Positions 11,645-24,209 of a DNA stretch of 64,000 nucleotides are shown piece after piece (within the stretch, counting starts at the first letter, position 1; the number at the start of each line of letters is the position of its first letter). A program made the position numbers and the translations under genes. The DNA lies in the NCBI RefSeq assembly GCF_024166365.1, contig NC_064824.1, positions 127,196,608 through 127,260,607 on the forward strand, read 5' to 3'. The notes beneath the pieces are model-generated. The model was given only the letters and a program-made list of their open reading frames with translations, was not told the DNA's origin and searched no databases. The DNA is from Elephas maximus indicus. Lineage: Eukaryota; Chordata; Mammalia; Proboscidea; Elephantidae.

Positions 11645-13620
11645 TTGCTTTTGATGTTGTTATTGACAAAAAGCACAAAATACTTCTAAGCAGGTGATAA
11701 GTAGATCATTTAGTCTTCACTAGTATTTCAATTTGTCTTCTGGCTGGCATCTAAAATAAAACACATTAAAAAGTACTAATTAACATAGACATCTAATGTG
11801 CCTATAAAATTAACTATTTGAGTACTATTGCCCTCATGTTTTTTTTTTTTTTAATAAGAAGTGTATCTGGTTTCATATAATCAAGTGATATGAGGGCATT
11901 TTCTTTTGTGAATTTAATTGATCATTAAAACAAGTTGTATTGTCTAAAGGCTCTGAACACTAGATAAATCAGTGTCTACCAGCACAACAGCTCGGTTCTT
12001 AGAGTAATTACTTTACTTGTATCACACCGTCTTTCCATGTGATCCATTTTACTGCTGAGGTAACTGAAATTAATTTTAAAATAATGTCAATAATCTGTAT
12101 ACAGTACTGGATAAAATGTGTATTTTCATTGCAAAATAAAATCTGCTCTTTATTATGCTAATGTGATATTTACAGAAGCCTTCACCATGATTTTCAGCTT
12201 AAAATCACTCAGAATTTAATATGAGAATGCCAAAACTGTCTTTAGATTTAGTGGCCTTGACCTCTCTCATTGAGTGTTATTCCGGATGAGTCAGCAGAAG
12301 TCAGGATAAAGCACATGTAAATATAGGAGGTGAAGAAACAGAAACAGCAAGCTTAAACACCTTGACTGTAAGGAGTGGAAGAAAAAAAAAAACCTCCTGT
12401 TGAATGGAATAGGATTAAGGAGAAAGATGTCACACTAAAGGGAAGTCAAGAAAGGAAAGGGCCCAGCAACACATGGAGGACCTGCCTTCACAGGGGGCTC
12501 TGCTGTAAATGGAGCAAATAACTTAAGTACGAGGGAAAACACAGTAGGTTTATAGTCTTAGTAGCAGGAATTTGAAAAAATTTCTGAGTTGGAGTTACCA
12601 TTCTTACATTTATCCAACCCAAATCAAGAACACTGTCAAATTCCTGCTACCTGGCTCTTAAAATTCTCTGTACCTGCTCCTGGAATACTTCAAAAGACAT
12701 CTAAGCAGTATCCTTCATCTATTCTCAATGTAGCAAACCTGAAATTTCTCTCATTCACATTGTGTGTGTATGCATGAGTGTATGTGATAGTGTGTATGAG
12801 GCTAGTAATCAACTTTTGCCCAAAAGTCTATCTTATAAGAAGGTGGACGAGGTCATTTTGGTTTTCTAATGAAAACAGAAGGCACTATCGCTATGGTATC
12901 TCCCAGAGATGAGATCCTAACATAAATTCTTGGTGGGGAGGGTAATGTCTTATCCAAAGCTCCTAATGGTTTTGCTCCTTTTGGCGTGGTGGCTACAAAT
13001 TCAGTACCAAGAAAGTCTTCTTGTTATTGTAAAGATGACACAGCATAAATGTGATCCCAACAGGGGCAAGGCTGATACTTTGCTCTTGACCTTTTCTTGC
13101 CTCTGCATAGATATCAAGGATGAGATCACATCTTAACAGAAAATTACAATTCTTTTGGAGATTAATTAAAACGTCACAGAGATAGATGGTAGGATATTTT
13201 CAATACCTTAGTTAAGACAAATGATGAGAAACATGATTAAAGCAAGCTCCTACTCCATCAGACCAGGTCAGGGAGCTTCAAGGTTTAAAGGGTCAGTGTT
13301 GCTTCCAGAAGCATCAGACTTTAGAAGATTTTCTAGTTTTCTGATCTCTCTCTGAAGGTATCCTTGCCCTTTCCCCACCAAGATGTATCAGATAATGTTC
13401 AGATCTGAATCACAATCCCATGGATATAGCCAGGCAGGAGGTGCTCACTATAGCTGAGGCATGGGAACATACAATTCCTGCATACTTGTTTTGACTACCA
13501 TTTCTCTCATATACAAGAGTGAGTAAAGTATTATGCCATAATAGAAACCATGAAGTTGGTCTTGAAATAAAATATATTATCTATTACACATTATATATAT
13601 TAATCACAAACTTTATGTCT
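11645..13620. other. Intron of copy A; no other gene seen
   Basis: AT-rich, with no exon-like segment bounded by splice sites. Short TG-rich run near 12762-12800. Confidence 0.5.
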
Positions 13621-13830
13621 AGTTGTCTTTGAGTAGGCTCCAATTCATAGCAAAGCCATGTACAAAAGAACCATCATGCTTACTGGTATGCTTGAGTCCA
13701 GTGTTGCCTTCCAATCCAGGGAGCTCATCTTCCAGTACTGTATCAGAGAATAACTCTATTGTGACCCGTAGAGATTTCATTGGCTACTTTTTAGAAATAG
13801 ATCATCAGGCCTTTCTTTCCATCTTAATAT
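13621..13830 (-). mobile_element. RTE 3'-end/5'-end deletion derivative
   Basis: The left part is the antisense RTE 3' end (TTTGAGTAGGCTCCAATTC to GGTATGCTTGAGTCCAG). It joins directly to antisense RTE 5'-region sequence (TTGCCTTCCAATCCAGGGAG), comparable with 19795 in the longer copy. Everything between, including the RT, is missing. Confidence 0.65.
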
Positions 13831-14023
13831 ATATTCTGTCCGACACCTTCCTTGTTTCTCTTACCACTGTACACTTTCCATTTCTCTTACCACTGTACAC
13901 TGGAGATCTTTCCATCTGAGTACATGGAAGTCTTTCTTATTGTTTTTCAATGGGTGAATAGTACTCCACTGTTTTGGTGTGCCATAGTTATTATACAATT
14001 TTACCTTCTTAAAAGGAAATAAG

Positions 14024-14224
14024 GATTTTTGGTGGTGCAATGGTTAAACACTCAGCTGCTAACCAAAAGGCTGACATTCAAACCCACCAGTCACTCTGCA
14101 GGGAAAGATGTGGTTGTCTGGTTCGTTAAAGATTACAGGCTTGGAAACCCCATGGGACAGTTCTACTCTTTCCAAAGGATCACAGTTAATCGGAATCGAC
14201 TTGGCAGCAAGGAAATTTTTGGTT
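14024..14224 (+). mobile_element. AfroSINE long form
   Basis: The + strand head TTTTTGGTGGTGCAATGG, the B-box-like CATTCAAACCCACCAG, and the tail GTTAATCGGAATCGACTTGG identify it. Confidence 0.78.
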
Positions 14225-14263
14225 AACAGCAAATACACCTTGCCCCTAAAATAGATAATGCTT

Positions 14264-14445
14264 GGAATCCCTGAGTGGCACACACAGTTACGTGTTCGGC
14301 TGCTAACTGACAGGTTGACGGTGCCTCAGAAGAAAGACCTGGCTATCTGCTTTCCAAAGATCATGCCATTGAAAACCTTATGGAGCACAGTTCTGCTCTG
14401 AAACATGTGGGGTCACCATGAGTTGGACTCTAAGACAAATGTTTT
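14264..14445 (+). mobile_element. AfroSINE long form, second tandem copy
   Basis: A second insertion in the same orientation, 40 bp after the previous one: GGAATCCCTGAGTGGCACAC head, GGGGTCACCATGAGTTGGAC tail. It is more diverged than its neighbour, so the two are independent insertions. Confidence 0.75.
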
Positions 14446-14529
14446 TTCCATTTTGTTATGTTTTTGCTTTGGTTGGATGCTTATTTGTAAAACCCTAAGC
14501 TCATATTTGACGACATTTGCTACATAATC

Positions 14530-14665
14530 CAGTGTGTAACAGACCTTCTGGTGATCTGGGTTCAATCCTTAGAAATTTTCTTAATAAGTCACTTAAACTC
14601 TCTGAGGTGTAGTTTCCATATCTGCAAAATGAAGGGTTTGACAAATATTTAAGTCCCCATCAAAT
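14530..14665 (+). repeat. MIR fragment
   Basis: GGTTCAATCCTTAG, then AAGTCACTTAAACTCTCTGAGG and CATATCTGCAAAATGAAGGG are the sense MIR B-box and core. Confidence 0.65.
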
Positions 14666-14679
14666 TTTGTCTGTTTGAT

Positions 14680-15411
14680 CTAATGCTTACACGTTATATG
14701 TTTATCAATCCATTCTTCTTAAGGAAAAAAAAAAAGCAATGATTTTTTAGCATCTGCTATTTTCATGGTGTAAATACTCCCATCAAGACCAATTTCAAGC
14801 TTCCTGTGTAACAGCTAACTTGCAGAATATCTGAAAATGGAACAATCAGCTCTTGGACCTGTACACTGCAACTCCAGTAGACTGCTGGGAAAACTTTCTA
14901 AAATGAAACTCACTGAAATTCAGACATTGTAACTTCCTCAGATGGAACTTAAGTTATATCACACTTGGATTGAACAAAAAGGAAACTAAAAGCATTATTC
15001 TCTAAATCTACTACCTTAATCATTCCCAGAAACATTCATTAATTTGTAGCACAATAGGATTACATAGACTTCAACAGTAACTCACTTTAATAAATATCAT
15101 ATATTTACCATTCCTTAGTCTACAAAAAAGCTTATGTCTTTGATTCAAAGGCCATTATATTAGTAGTAAACTAATTCTCTTTCTTAATTATGGCTGCACA
15201 TTTTAATCAGCTTTTAACCAGCTTTTGAAAGTTACTGATACCCACCTCCACCCCAGACTAACTAAATTAGAACCTCTGAAGAGTGGGGGTCAGGTATTGG
15301 TTTGTTTGAACAGGGTTCAGAGAGGTTCTAATGTGTAGCTGGGAGTTAAGGACATTTGGTCTTTGGATGCTTGGTATGTAAGTATTCTGACATTTATCTT
15401 TCTCTTTTTAG
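14680..15411. other. Intron of copy A; no gene seen
   Basis: Ends with the acceptor CTTTCTCTTTTTAG at 15411. No other signal recognised. Confidence 0.5.
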
Positions 15412-15554
15412 GTGCAGTACATTGTGCAGATGTGTAAGAACGAAAGGATATTGATTCAGCTGAACTAATTCAAGCACGAGAAAAAATCCTCCAGAGTCTA
15501 CAAAAATGGCTAAAGCAACAGATCTCTCTGAAAAATAAAAGCAACAGAACCTGA
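15412..15554 (+). pseudogene. S28 peptidase copy A, terminal exon with premature stop
   Basis: The acceptor CTCTTTTTAG is followed by a frame that joins the exon at 11039 in phase: G-AVHCADV. In family S28 this GAxHCxD block holds the catalytic His (CAT at 15420-15422) near the C-terminus. The next codon is TAA (15435-15437). The same frame then stays open for 38 more codons (ERKDIDSAELIQAREKILQS and on through a helical LQKWLKQQ segment) to TGA at 15552-15554, which is what a normal S28 C-terminus looks like. The TAA is therefore best read as a nonsense mutation, for example of a Tyr codon, that removes the final helix. An AATAAA at 15534-15539 lies just before the original stop. Alternatives are a sequencing error or a genuinely shortened protein. 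Confidence 0.85.
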
Positions 15555-15944
15555 AATCTGGACTCCCATTTTATTGCTCAAATGTAAAATGTCCTACAAG
15601 GGTGAAATTAGAGAAGTCCCAAAAGTCTAATTCCTCTCTGTAGGATTTAAGTTGGTTTTGTTTTCACGGAAAGTCATCTTGTTCCTCCTTTCTTGGTGAC
15701 ATGAGAAGGAGCAGATCATCCAGGACACAAGAAATAATTACCCTGGAGTACCAGGTGCAAAAATTCAGTTGGCCATCATCGGGATGGAAGCTATGCAATC
15801 TGTTTTCCAGGAGAATCTCTATTTCATCAATTCTTACTGTTTTCAAAAATGGCTATTCATAACATGCAAATATAAATGTTTTGATTAATTTTAGATACTT
15901 ATTAATACACAAACAAAACAAAATAATTTGCCAAATGATTAAAA
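15555..15944. other. 3' flank of copy A; no gene seen
   Basis: Would hold the 3' UTR of copy A. No strong polyadenylation signal was recognised beyond the one at 15534. Confidence 0.4.
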
Positions 15945-17532
15945 AAAAATGATAAACCATTGGCCAAACTGACAAAAAAAAAAAAAAAAAGGAGAGGAAT
16001 CAAATAACACAAATAAGAAATGAGATGGGCCATATTACAACGGACCCAACTGAAATTAAAAGAATCATATCAGATTACTATGAAAAATTGTACTCTAACA
16101 AATTTGAAAACCTAGAAGAAATGGATGAATCACTAGAAACACAATACCTACCTAAACTAACACAAACAGAGGTAGAACAACTAAATAGGCCCATAACAAA
16201 GAAGAGGCTGAAAAGGTAATCAAAAAACTCCAAAAAAAAAAAAAAAAGCCCTGGCCCTGACGGCTTTATTACAGACTTCTACCAAACTTTCAGAGAAGAC
16301 TTAACACCTCTGCTACTAAAGGTATTTCAAAGTATAGAAAAGGGTGGAATACTCCCTAACTCATTCTATGAAGCCAGCATATCCCTGATACCAAAACCAG
16401 GTAAAGATGCCACAAAAAAAAAAATTTACGAACTATATCCCTCATGAACTCTGATGCAAAAATCCTTAACAAAATTTTAGCCAATAGAATTAAACAACAT
16501 ATCAAAAAATAATTCATCATGACCAAATGGGTTTTATACCAGGTATGCAAGGATGGTTCAACATTAGAAAAACGATTAATATAATACACCATATAAGTAA
16601 AACAAAAGACAAGAACCACATTATTTTATCGAATGATGCAGAAAAGGCATTTGACAAAATCCAACACACCCATTCATGATAAAAACTCTCAGCAAAATTG
16701 GAATAGAAGGAAAATTCCTAACCATAATTAAGGGCATTTATACAAAGCCAACAGCCAACATCATCCTTAATGGAGAGATTCTGAAAACATTTCCCTTAAG
16801 AACGTAAACCAGGAAAGGATGAGGCTTATCACCACTCTTATTCAACATTGTGCTGGAGGTCCTAGCCAGACAAATTAGGCTAGATAGAGAAATAAAGGCA
16901 TCCAGATTGGTAAGGAAGAAGTAAAATATCTCTATTTGCAGATGACATGATCTTATACACAGAAAACCCTAAAGAATCCTCAAAAAAACTACTGAAACTA
17001 ATAAAAGAGTTCAGAAGAGTATCAGGTTATGAGATAAACATATAAAAATAAGTTGGATTCCTCTACACCAACAAAAAGAACATCAAAGAGGAAATCACCA
17101 AATCAATACTATTTATAGTAGCCCCTGAGAAGATAAAATACTTTGGAAAAGTCTTACCAGAGATGTAAAAGACTTATACAAAGAAAACTACAGTACACTT
17201 CTGCAAGAAACCAAAAGAGACTTATATAAGTGGAAAAACATACCTTGCTCATGGATAAGAAGATTTAACATTATAAAAATGTCTATTCTAGCAAAAGCAA
17301 TCTACAGATTTAATGCAGTTCCAATCCGAATTCCAACGACATTCTTCAACGAGATGGAGAAACAAATCACCAACTTCATATGGAAGGGAAAGAGGCCCCA
17401 GATAAGTAAAGCATTATTGAAAAAGAAAAACAAAGTGGGAGGCCTTACTCTACCTGATTTTAGAACCTATTATACCGCCACAGTAGTCAAAACAGCCTGG
17501 TACTTGTACAACAACAGACACATAGACCAATG
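15945..17532 (+). mobile_element. L1 fragment, ORF2 reverse transcriptase part
   Basis: Sense L1 ORF2 pieces: 16025-16219 ([20 protein letters not shown]) is the N-terminal RT region. After several frameshifts, 17279-17536 ([20 protein letters not shown], then [14 protein letters not shown]) is the segment after the RT palm. L1 5' parts and the 3' UTR are missing. The right end is cut at the junction with an antisense RTE at 17533. Confidence 0.88.
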
Positions 17533-20044
17533 TTGAGGTGTAATCCATACTGAAGGTTGTGATCTTTGATCATCAATAAGTGCTTCAAATCCTCTTCACT
17601 TTCATCAAGCAAGGTTGTGTCATCTCCATAGCACAGTTTGTTAATAAGTCTGCCTTCAATTCTGATGCAGTATTTTTCTTCATACAGTCCAGCCTCTCAT
17701 ATTATCTGTCCAGCATAAAGATTGAACAGGTATGGTGAAAAGATACAACCCTGACTCCCACCTTTCCTGACTTTATATCACGCAGCATCCCCTTGTTCTG
17801 TTTGAACTGCCTCTTGATCTATGTACAGATTCCTCATGAGCATAATTAAGTGTTCTGGAAGTCCCATTCTTTGCAATGTTACCCATAATTTGTTACAATC
17901 CACAAAGTCGAATGCCTTTGCATTGTCAGTAAAACACAGGTAAACATATTTCCGGTATTCTCTGCTTTCAGCCAGGATCCATCGGACATCAGCAATGATA
18001 TCTCTGGTTCCGTATCCTCTTCTGAATCCAACCTGAATTTCTGGCAGTTCCCTGTCAATATACTTCTGCAGCCGCTTTTGAAGGATCTTCAGCAAAATTT
18101 TACTTTCATGTGATATGAATGATATTGTTTGATAATTTCTGTATTTGGTTGGATCATCTTTCTTGGGAATAGGCATAAACATGGATCTCTTCCAGTCAGT
18201 TGGCCAAGTAGCTGTCTTCCGAATCTCCTGGCATAGACGATTGACTGTTTCCAGCGCTGCATCCATTTGCTGAAACATCTCAATAGATACTCTGTCAATT
18301 CCCGGAGCTTTGTTTTTCACCAGTGCCTTCAGTGCAGCTTGGACTTCTTCCTTCAGTAACAGCAGTTTCTTATCATATGCTACCTCTTGAAATGGTTGAA
18401 TGTCGACCAATTCTTTTTGGCATAATGACTGTGTGTATTCTTCCCATTTTCTTTGATGCTTCCTGCATCATTTAATATTTTGCCCGTGGAATCCTTCACT
18501 ACGGCAACTCGAGGCTTGAATTTTTTCTTCAGTTCTTTCAGTTTGAGAAATGTCAAGTGTGGTCTTCCCTTTTGGTTTTCTATCTCTAGCTCTTTGCCCA
18601 TGTCACTGTAATACCTTACTTTGTCTTCTCTAGCCACTCTTTGAAATCTTCTGTTCAGTTCTTTTACTTCATCATTTGTTTCTTTTGCTTTAGATACTCG
18701 ACATTCAAGAGCAAGTTTCAGAATCTCTTCTGACATCCATTTTCGTCCTTTCTTTCTTTGCTGTCTTTTTAATGACCTCTTGCTTTCTTTATGTATGATG
18801 TCTTTGATATCATTCCACTACTCCTTTATTCTTCGGTCATCAGTATTCAACACATCAAATCTATTCTTGAGATGTCTCTAAGTTCAGGTGGGATATACTC
18901 AAGGTCATTATTTGGCTTTCATGGACTTGTTTTAATTTCTTCAGTTTCAACTTGAAATTGCATATGAGCAATTGATGGTCAATTCCGCAGTTGACCCCTG
19001 GTCTTTTTCTGACTGGTGATATTGAGCTTGCCATCATCTCTTTTCACGGGTTTAGTCAATTCAATTCCTGTTTTTCCACCTGGTGAGGTCCATGTGTACA
19101 GTAGCTTTTTATGTTGGTGAAAAAATGTATTTGCAATGAAGAAGTTGTTGGTCTTGCAAAATTCTGTCATGTGATCTCTGGCATCATTTCTAACATCAAG
19201 GCCGTACTTTCCAACTACAGAGCCTTCTTCTTTGTTTCCAACTGTCACATTCTAATCACTAGTAATTGTCAGTGTGTCCTGATTGTATGTTCAATCAATT
19301 TCAGACTGCAGAAGTAGGTATAAAATCTTCAATTTCTTCATCTGAGACCTTAGTGGTTGGTGCATAAATTTGAATAATAGTTGTATTACTCGTCTTTTTT
19401 CTAGGCATGTGGATATTATCCTATCACTGACAGCATTGTACTTGGGAATAGATCTTGAAACATTCTTTTTGATGATGAATGCAATACCACTCCTCTTCAA
19501 GTTGTCATTCCCACCATAGTAGATCATATGATTGTCCAATTTGAAATTACCAGTACCAGTCCATTTCAGCTCACTAATGCCTAGGGTATCGATGTTTATG
19601 CATTCCATTTCACTTTTGATGATTTCCAATTTTTCTAGATTCGGAATTCTTATACTCCAGATTCTGATTATTCCTGGATGTTTACAATTGTTTCTTCTCA
19701 TATTGAGTCCTGCCACATCAGCAAATGAAGGTCCCAAAAGCTTGACTCCATCCAAGTCATTAAGGAGGGAGCTCTTCCCCAGTCATATTTTGAGTGCCTT
19801 CCAACCTGGAGGGCTCATCTTCTGGCACTATATCAGACAACGTTCCCCTGCTATTTGTAAGGGTTCACTGGCTAATTCTTTTCAGAAGTAGACTGTCAGG
19901 TCCTTCCTAGTCTGTCTTAGTCTGAAAGCTCAGTTGAAACCTGTATGCCTTGGGTGATCCTTTTGGTATCTGAATACCAGTGACATAGCTTCCAGCATCA
20001 TAACACGCAAGTCCCCCAGTAGGACAAACTGATAGACATGTGGG
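17533..20044 (-). mobile_element. RTE LINE, antisense, longest copy (endonuclease + RT)
   Basis: Most complete RTE here, lacking only the 3' part. Minus-strand frames, in element order: 19291-19755, the start of the apurinic-like endonuclease with the catalytic-Glu segment GISELKWTGTG and the strand SGIAFIIKKNV; 18979-19248, the end of the endonuclease (GKYGLDVRNDARDHMTEFCK); 18380-18736, the linker; and 17778-18410, RT fingers and palm (MPIPKKDDPTKYRNYQTISF, VGFRRGYGTRDI, DNAKAFDFVDCNKLW). The order is right but frames shift between blocks and stops interrupt, so it is not functional. The 5' untranslated end (to GACATGTGGGG at 20044) resembles the body of the composite SINEs nearby. Confidence 0.9.
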
Positions 20045-20058
20045 GAATGCCATGTATT

Positions 20059-20144
20059 AGGGCCCTAAAGACCTAAATACAGAATCTAAAAAGATAAAGA
20101 TCATGGAAAAAATAATAGGGACAACTTTAAGGGCCCTAATGCCA
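20059..20144 (+). mobile_element. Short sense L1 ORF2 piece forming a fold-back
   Basis: Reads as the L1 ORF2 3' region (GACCTAAATACAGAATCTAA ... AAGATCATGGAAAAAATAAT). It is inverted relative to the L1 that begins at 20145. The two form a near-perfect inverted repeat, with left arm 20067-20115 and right arm 20145-20192. Confidence 0.75.
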
Positions 20145-22840
20145 TTTTTCTTCCATGAACTTTATCTTTTTAGATTTTGTATTTAGGTCTTTGATCCATT
20201 TTGAGTTAGTTTACGGTGTGTAGTATGGTCCCTGTTTCATTTTATTACACACTGATAACCATTTATGCCAGCACCATTTGTTAAGGAGACTGGCTTTTCC
20301 CCATTTAACAGATTTTGAGCCTTTCTCAAATATCAGCTGCTAAAAGATGGATGGATTTACGTCTGGGGTCTCAATTCCCTTCTATTGGTCTACATGTCTG
20401 TTGTTGCACCAGTACCAGGTTGTTTTTACTACTGTGGCTGTATAATAGTATCTAAAATCAGGTAGTGCGAGGCCTCCTACTTTGTTCTTCTTCTGTAATG
20501 CTTTACTTATCCAAGGATTCTTCCCTTTCCATACAAAGTTGGTCATTTTTTATTCTCCTTGTTAAAACTTTTCTTGAATTTAGATCAGGAATGCATTGTA
20601 TCTGTAGATTGATTAGGGTAGAATTGACTTTTTCACATCGTTGAGTGTTCCTATCCATGAACATGGTATATTTTTCTACTTACTTAGGTCTCTTGGTTTC
20701 TTGCAGTAGTGTTTTGTAATTTTCTTTGCACAGTTCTTTTACATCCTTGGTTAGATTTATTCCTAAATATTTTTTCTGGGGGCTGTTGTCAATGGTATTG
20801 ATTCAGTTATTTCCTTTTTGAATTCTCTTTGTTGGTGTAGAAGAATCTAACTGATTTTTGTATGTTAATTTTGTATCTTGCTAATTTGATGAAATCTTCT
20901 ATTAGTTCCAGTGGCTTTATTTTTAATTCTTTGGGGTTTTCTGGGTATAAGATCGTATCATCTGCGAATAGAGATAGTTTCACCTCTTTCTTACCAATTT
21001 GGATGCTCTTTAATAATTTTTCATACCTTAGTGCTCTAACTAGTCTCTCCAGCACAATACTAAATAAGACTGGTGATAAAGGGCATCCTGGACTGGTTCT
21101 TATTCTCAAGGAGAATGCATTCAATCTCTCTACATTAAGAATGATGTTGGTTGTTGGCTTTGTATAAATGCCCTTAACTCTGTCAAGGAATTTCCCTTCT
21201 TTTCCTATTTTGCTGAGCGTGTTCATCAGGAATGGACCTTGGAGTTTTCAAATGCCTTTTCTGGGTAGGTTGATAAGATCATGCTTTTCTTTTATTTGTG
21301 TGCTTGATTATGTTGATTGATTTTCTAATGCTGAACCATACCTGCATAGCTGGTATGAGTCCCACTTCATCGGGATGTATTATTTTTTTGATATGCTGTT
21401 GAATTCTATTGGTTAGAATTTTGTTGAGGACTTTTGCGTCTATGTTCATGAGGGTATTGGTCTGTCTTTCTTTTTTTCATGTTGTCTTTGCCTTGCTTTT
21501 GTATCAGGGTTATGCTAGCTTCATAGGCTGAGCTCAGGAATGTTCCTTCTTTTTCTATACTGTGGAATTGTTTTGGTAGTATTGCTGTTAGCTCTTCTCT
21601 GAAAATTGGGTAGAATTCTCCAGTGAAGCTCTCTGGGCCAGAGATTTTGTTGTTGTTGTTGGAATTTTTATTATTATTATTACCTCTTTAGTTTCTTCTT
21701 TTGTTATGAGTTTGTTTAGTTTTTTTTACCTCAGTTTGTGTTAGTTTATGTAGGTAATGTGTTTCTAAAAATTTTTCTATTTCCTGTAGGTTTTCAAATT
21801 CTTTGGAGTACAATTTTTCATAGTACCCTGTAATGTTTTTTTTTTTTTATTTCAGTTGGGCCTCTTGTGATATTGCCCATCTCATTTCTTATTCAGGTTG
21901 TTTCCACTCCTGTTTTTCTTTTGTAATTTTGGCCAGTGGTTTGGTAATCTTTTCAAAGAACCAACTTTTGCTCTTGTTGATTTCTTTCTATTGCTTTTCT
22001 ATTCTCTATTTCATTTATTTCTGCCCTAATTTTTATTATGTCCTTCCTTTTGGTGTCCGAGGGCTGCTTTTGCTGTTCTATTTGTTTGAGTTGTAGGGTT
22101 AATGTTTTGATTTTGGACCTTTCTTCTTTATTGATGTGTTTATTGCTATAAATGGAGCTCTAAACACTGATCTGCTGTGTCCCAAAGATTTTGGAAAGAT
22201 GTGTTTTCCTTCTCATTTCTTTCCATGAATTTTTTATTGCATCCTTGATTTCATTTATAGTCGTGTAGTTTTTGAACAAGGTGTTATTCAGTCTCCATGT
22301 ATTTAATTTTTTTTCTTGATATTTCTGTTATTGATTTCTACTTTTATGGCATTATTATCAGAGAGAATGCTTTGAATTATTTTGGTGGCTTAGATTTTTC
22401 GAAGGCTTACTTTGTGGCCTAAAGTGTGGTCTCTTCTGGGGAATGCTCCATGTGCATTGGAAAAGAATGTATGCTTTGCTGCTGTTGACTGGGCTGTTGT
22501 GTATATGTCTATGAGGTCAAGTTGGTTGATTGTGGCATTGAGATCTTCCGTATCTTTACTGAGTTTCTATCTAGATGTTCTGACTTTCACTGGAAGTGGT
22601 GTGTTGAAATCTCCTACTATTATCATGGAGGTGTGTATTTCTCTTTTCAATGCTTTTAGAGTTTGTTTGATGTATTTTGGAGCCCTGTCTTTGGGTGAGT
22701 ATATGTGGTTATGTCCTTCTGGCCTACGTGCCCTGTAAACATAATATAGTGTCTTTCCTTAAGCTTTATGATGGATTTTGCTTTAAAGGTTACTTTATTG
22801 GAGGTTAACGTTGCCACTTCTGTTCTTTTTTGGTTGCCGA
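20145..22840 (-). mobile_element. L1, antisense, most of ORF2
   Basis: On the minus strand this is L1 ORF2 from the middle of the endonuclease domain (about 22840) through RT to the C-terminal part (20145). The frame at 20807-21226 contains the RT catalytic block FADDTILYPENP preceded by PGCPLSPVLFSIVLE. It lacks 5' UTR, ORF1, ORF2 start and 3' UTR. Numerous stops. Confidence 0.88.
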
Positions 22841-23390
22841 CACCCATGGAAGCAGCAGTCAGGAAAGCAAATGATGAATTGCATTGGGCATATCTCCTGC
22901 AAAAGACCTCTTTAATGTGTCAAAAAGCAAAGATTTCACCTTGAAGGCTAAGGTGCACCTGACCCAAGCCATGGTGTTTTTAGTCATTTTATATGCATGC
23001 AATAGCTATATGATGTACAAGGAAGACTAAGGAAGAGTGACTCCTCGAATTGTGGTTTAGGCGAAGAATGTCAAATATACCATGGGCTGACAAATAAACA
23101 AACAAATCAGACTTGGAAGAAATACAGCCAGAATGCTCCTTAGAAGCATGGATGACAAGATTATATCTCACATACTTTGGCATGTTATCAGGAGGGAACA
23201 GTTCTTGGAGAAGGACATTATTCTGGGTAAAGTAGAAGGTCAGCAAAAGAGCAAAAGTCCTTCAACCAGATGGATTGACACAGTGGCTGCAACAATGTTA
23301 GAATGGCTCAGGACAAGGCACTGCTTTGTTCTGTTGTACATAGGGTCACTAGGAATCGGAATCAACTAGATGGCGCCTGACAACAACAGC
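22841..23390 (+). mobile_element. RTE 3'-end fragment, sense
   Basis: Starts in the CACCCATGGAAGCAGCAGTC segment and runs to the canonical 3' end, GGGTCACTAGGAATCGGAATC followed by a CAACAACA tail. The remnant MLRSMDDKI...WHVIRREQFLEKDIILGKVEGQ corresponds to the C-terminal region of the RTE protein. Confidence 0.85.
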
Positions 23391-23550
23391 ATGACAGAGA
23401 CCATGGGATCATTCAGTAGAATAACAGAAACTCAGAACTTCCCTTTTGAATGTACCAGTTAGCTGTTAGTTCATTTCTCTTGCCATATTTCTGAGCTCTT
23501 CAAGAAATTGAAATCAAGAAATGTTGTGACAAATTAAGCTATTTAAGAGC

Positions 23551-24150
23551 TGTGTTCTCCATGATTGACGCCACTAAGACCTTCAAAGTGGTAGCTCCAG
23601 AACACTTAATTGTGCTCGAGAGGAACCTATATGTAGGTCAAGAGACAGTTGCTCAAACAGAACAAGAGGATACTGTATGGTTTAAAGTCAGGAAAGGTGT
23701 ATGTCATGGTTATATCCTTTCACCATACTTATTCAATCTATATGCTGAGCAAATAATCAGAGAAACTGAACTATATGAAGAAGAATTCGACTTAAGGATT
23801 GGAGGAAGACTCATTAACAACTTTCATTATGCAGGTAACACAACTGTTCTTGCTGAAAGTGAAGAGGTCTTAAAGCACTTACCAATGAAAGTTAAAGATC
23901 ACAGCCTTCAGCATGGGTTACACTTCAACATAAAGAAACAAAAATCCTCTCAAGTGGACCAATAAACAACATCATGATAAACGGAGAAAAGACTGAAATT
24001 GTCAAGAATTTCATTTTACTTGGATCCACAATTAACAGGTGTGGAAGCAGAAGTCTAGAAATCAGAAGACTCATTACATTGGAAATATCTGCTGCAAAAG
24101 ATCTCTTTGAAGTGTTGAAATGCAAAGATGCTACCTTGAAGACTAAGGTG
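23551..24150 (+). mobile_element. RTE RT fragment, sense
   Basis: A 137-codon frame (23552-23965) covers the RT palm: GVCHGYILSPYLFNLYAEQI, then YAGNTTVLAE where active copies have YADDTTLLAE. Both catalytic aspartates of the YADD motif are replaced (GN), so it is inactive. A second frame, 23974-24288, continues into the thumb. It is truncated at both ends and lies after a 3'-end fragment of the same element. Confidence 0.85.
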
Positions 24151-24205
24151 TATGAATATATATGTATATGCATATACATACCTATGTATATTCACATATA
24201 TATTA
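24150..24205. repeat. TA-rich low-complexity tract
   Basis: Alternating ATGTATATGCATATACATAC-type purine/pyrimidine sequence at the 3' edge of the RTE fragment. Confidence 0.7.
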
Positions 24206-24209
24206 AGAG

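Noticed and set aside
15945..17532. Twin-priming inversion as the cause of the sense/antisense L1 arrangement
   Set aside because: The order sense-then-antisense on either strand is the reverse of what twin priming yields.
20055..20200. Hairpin considered as a microRNA precursor
   Set aside because: Both arms are L1 ORF2 sequence in opposite orientation; the fold-back explains it.
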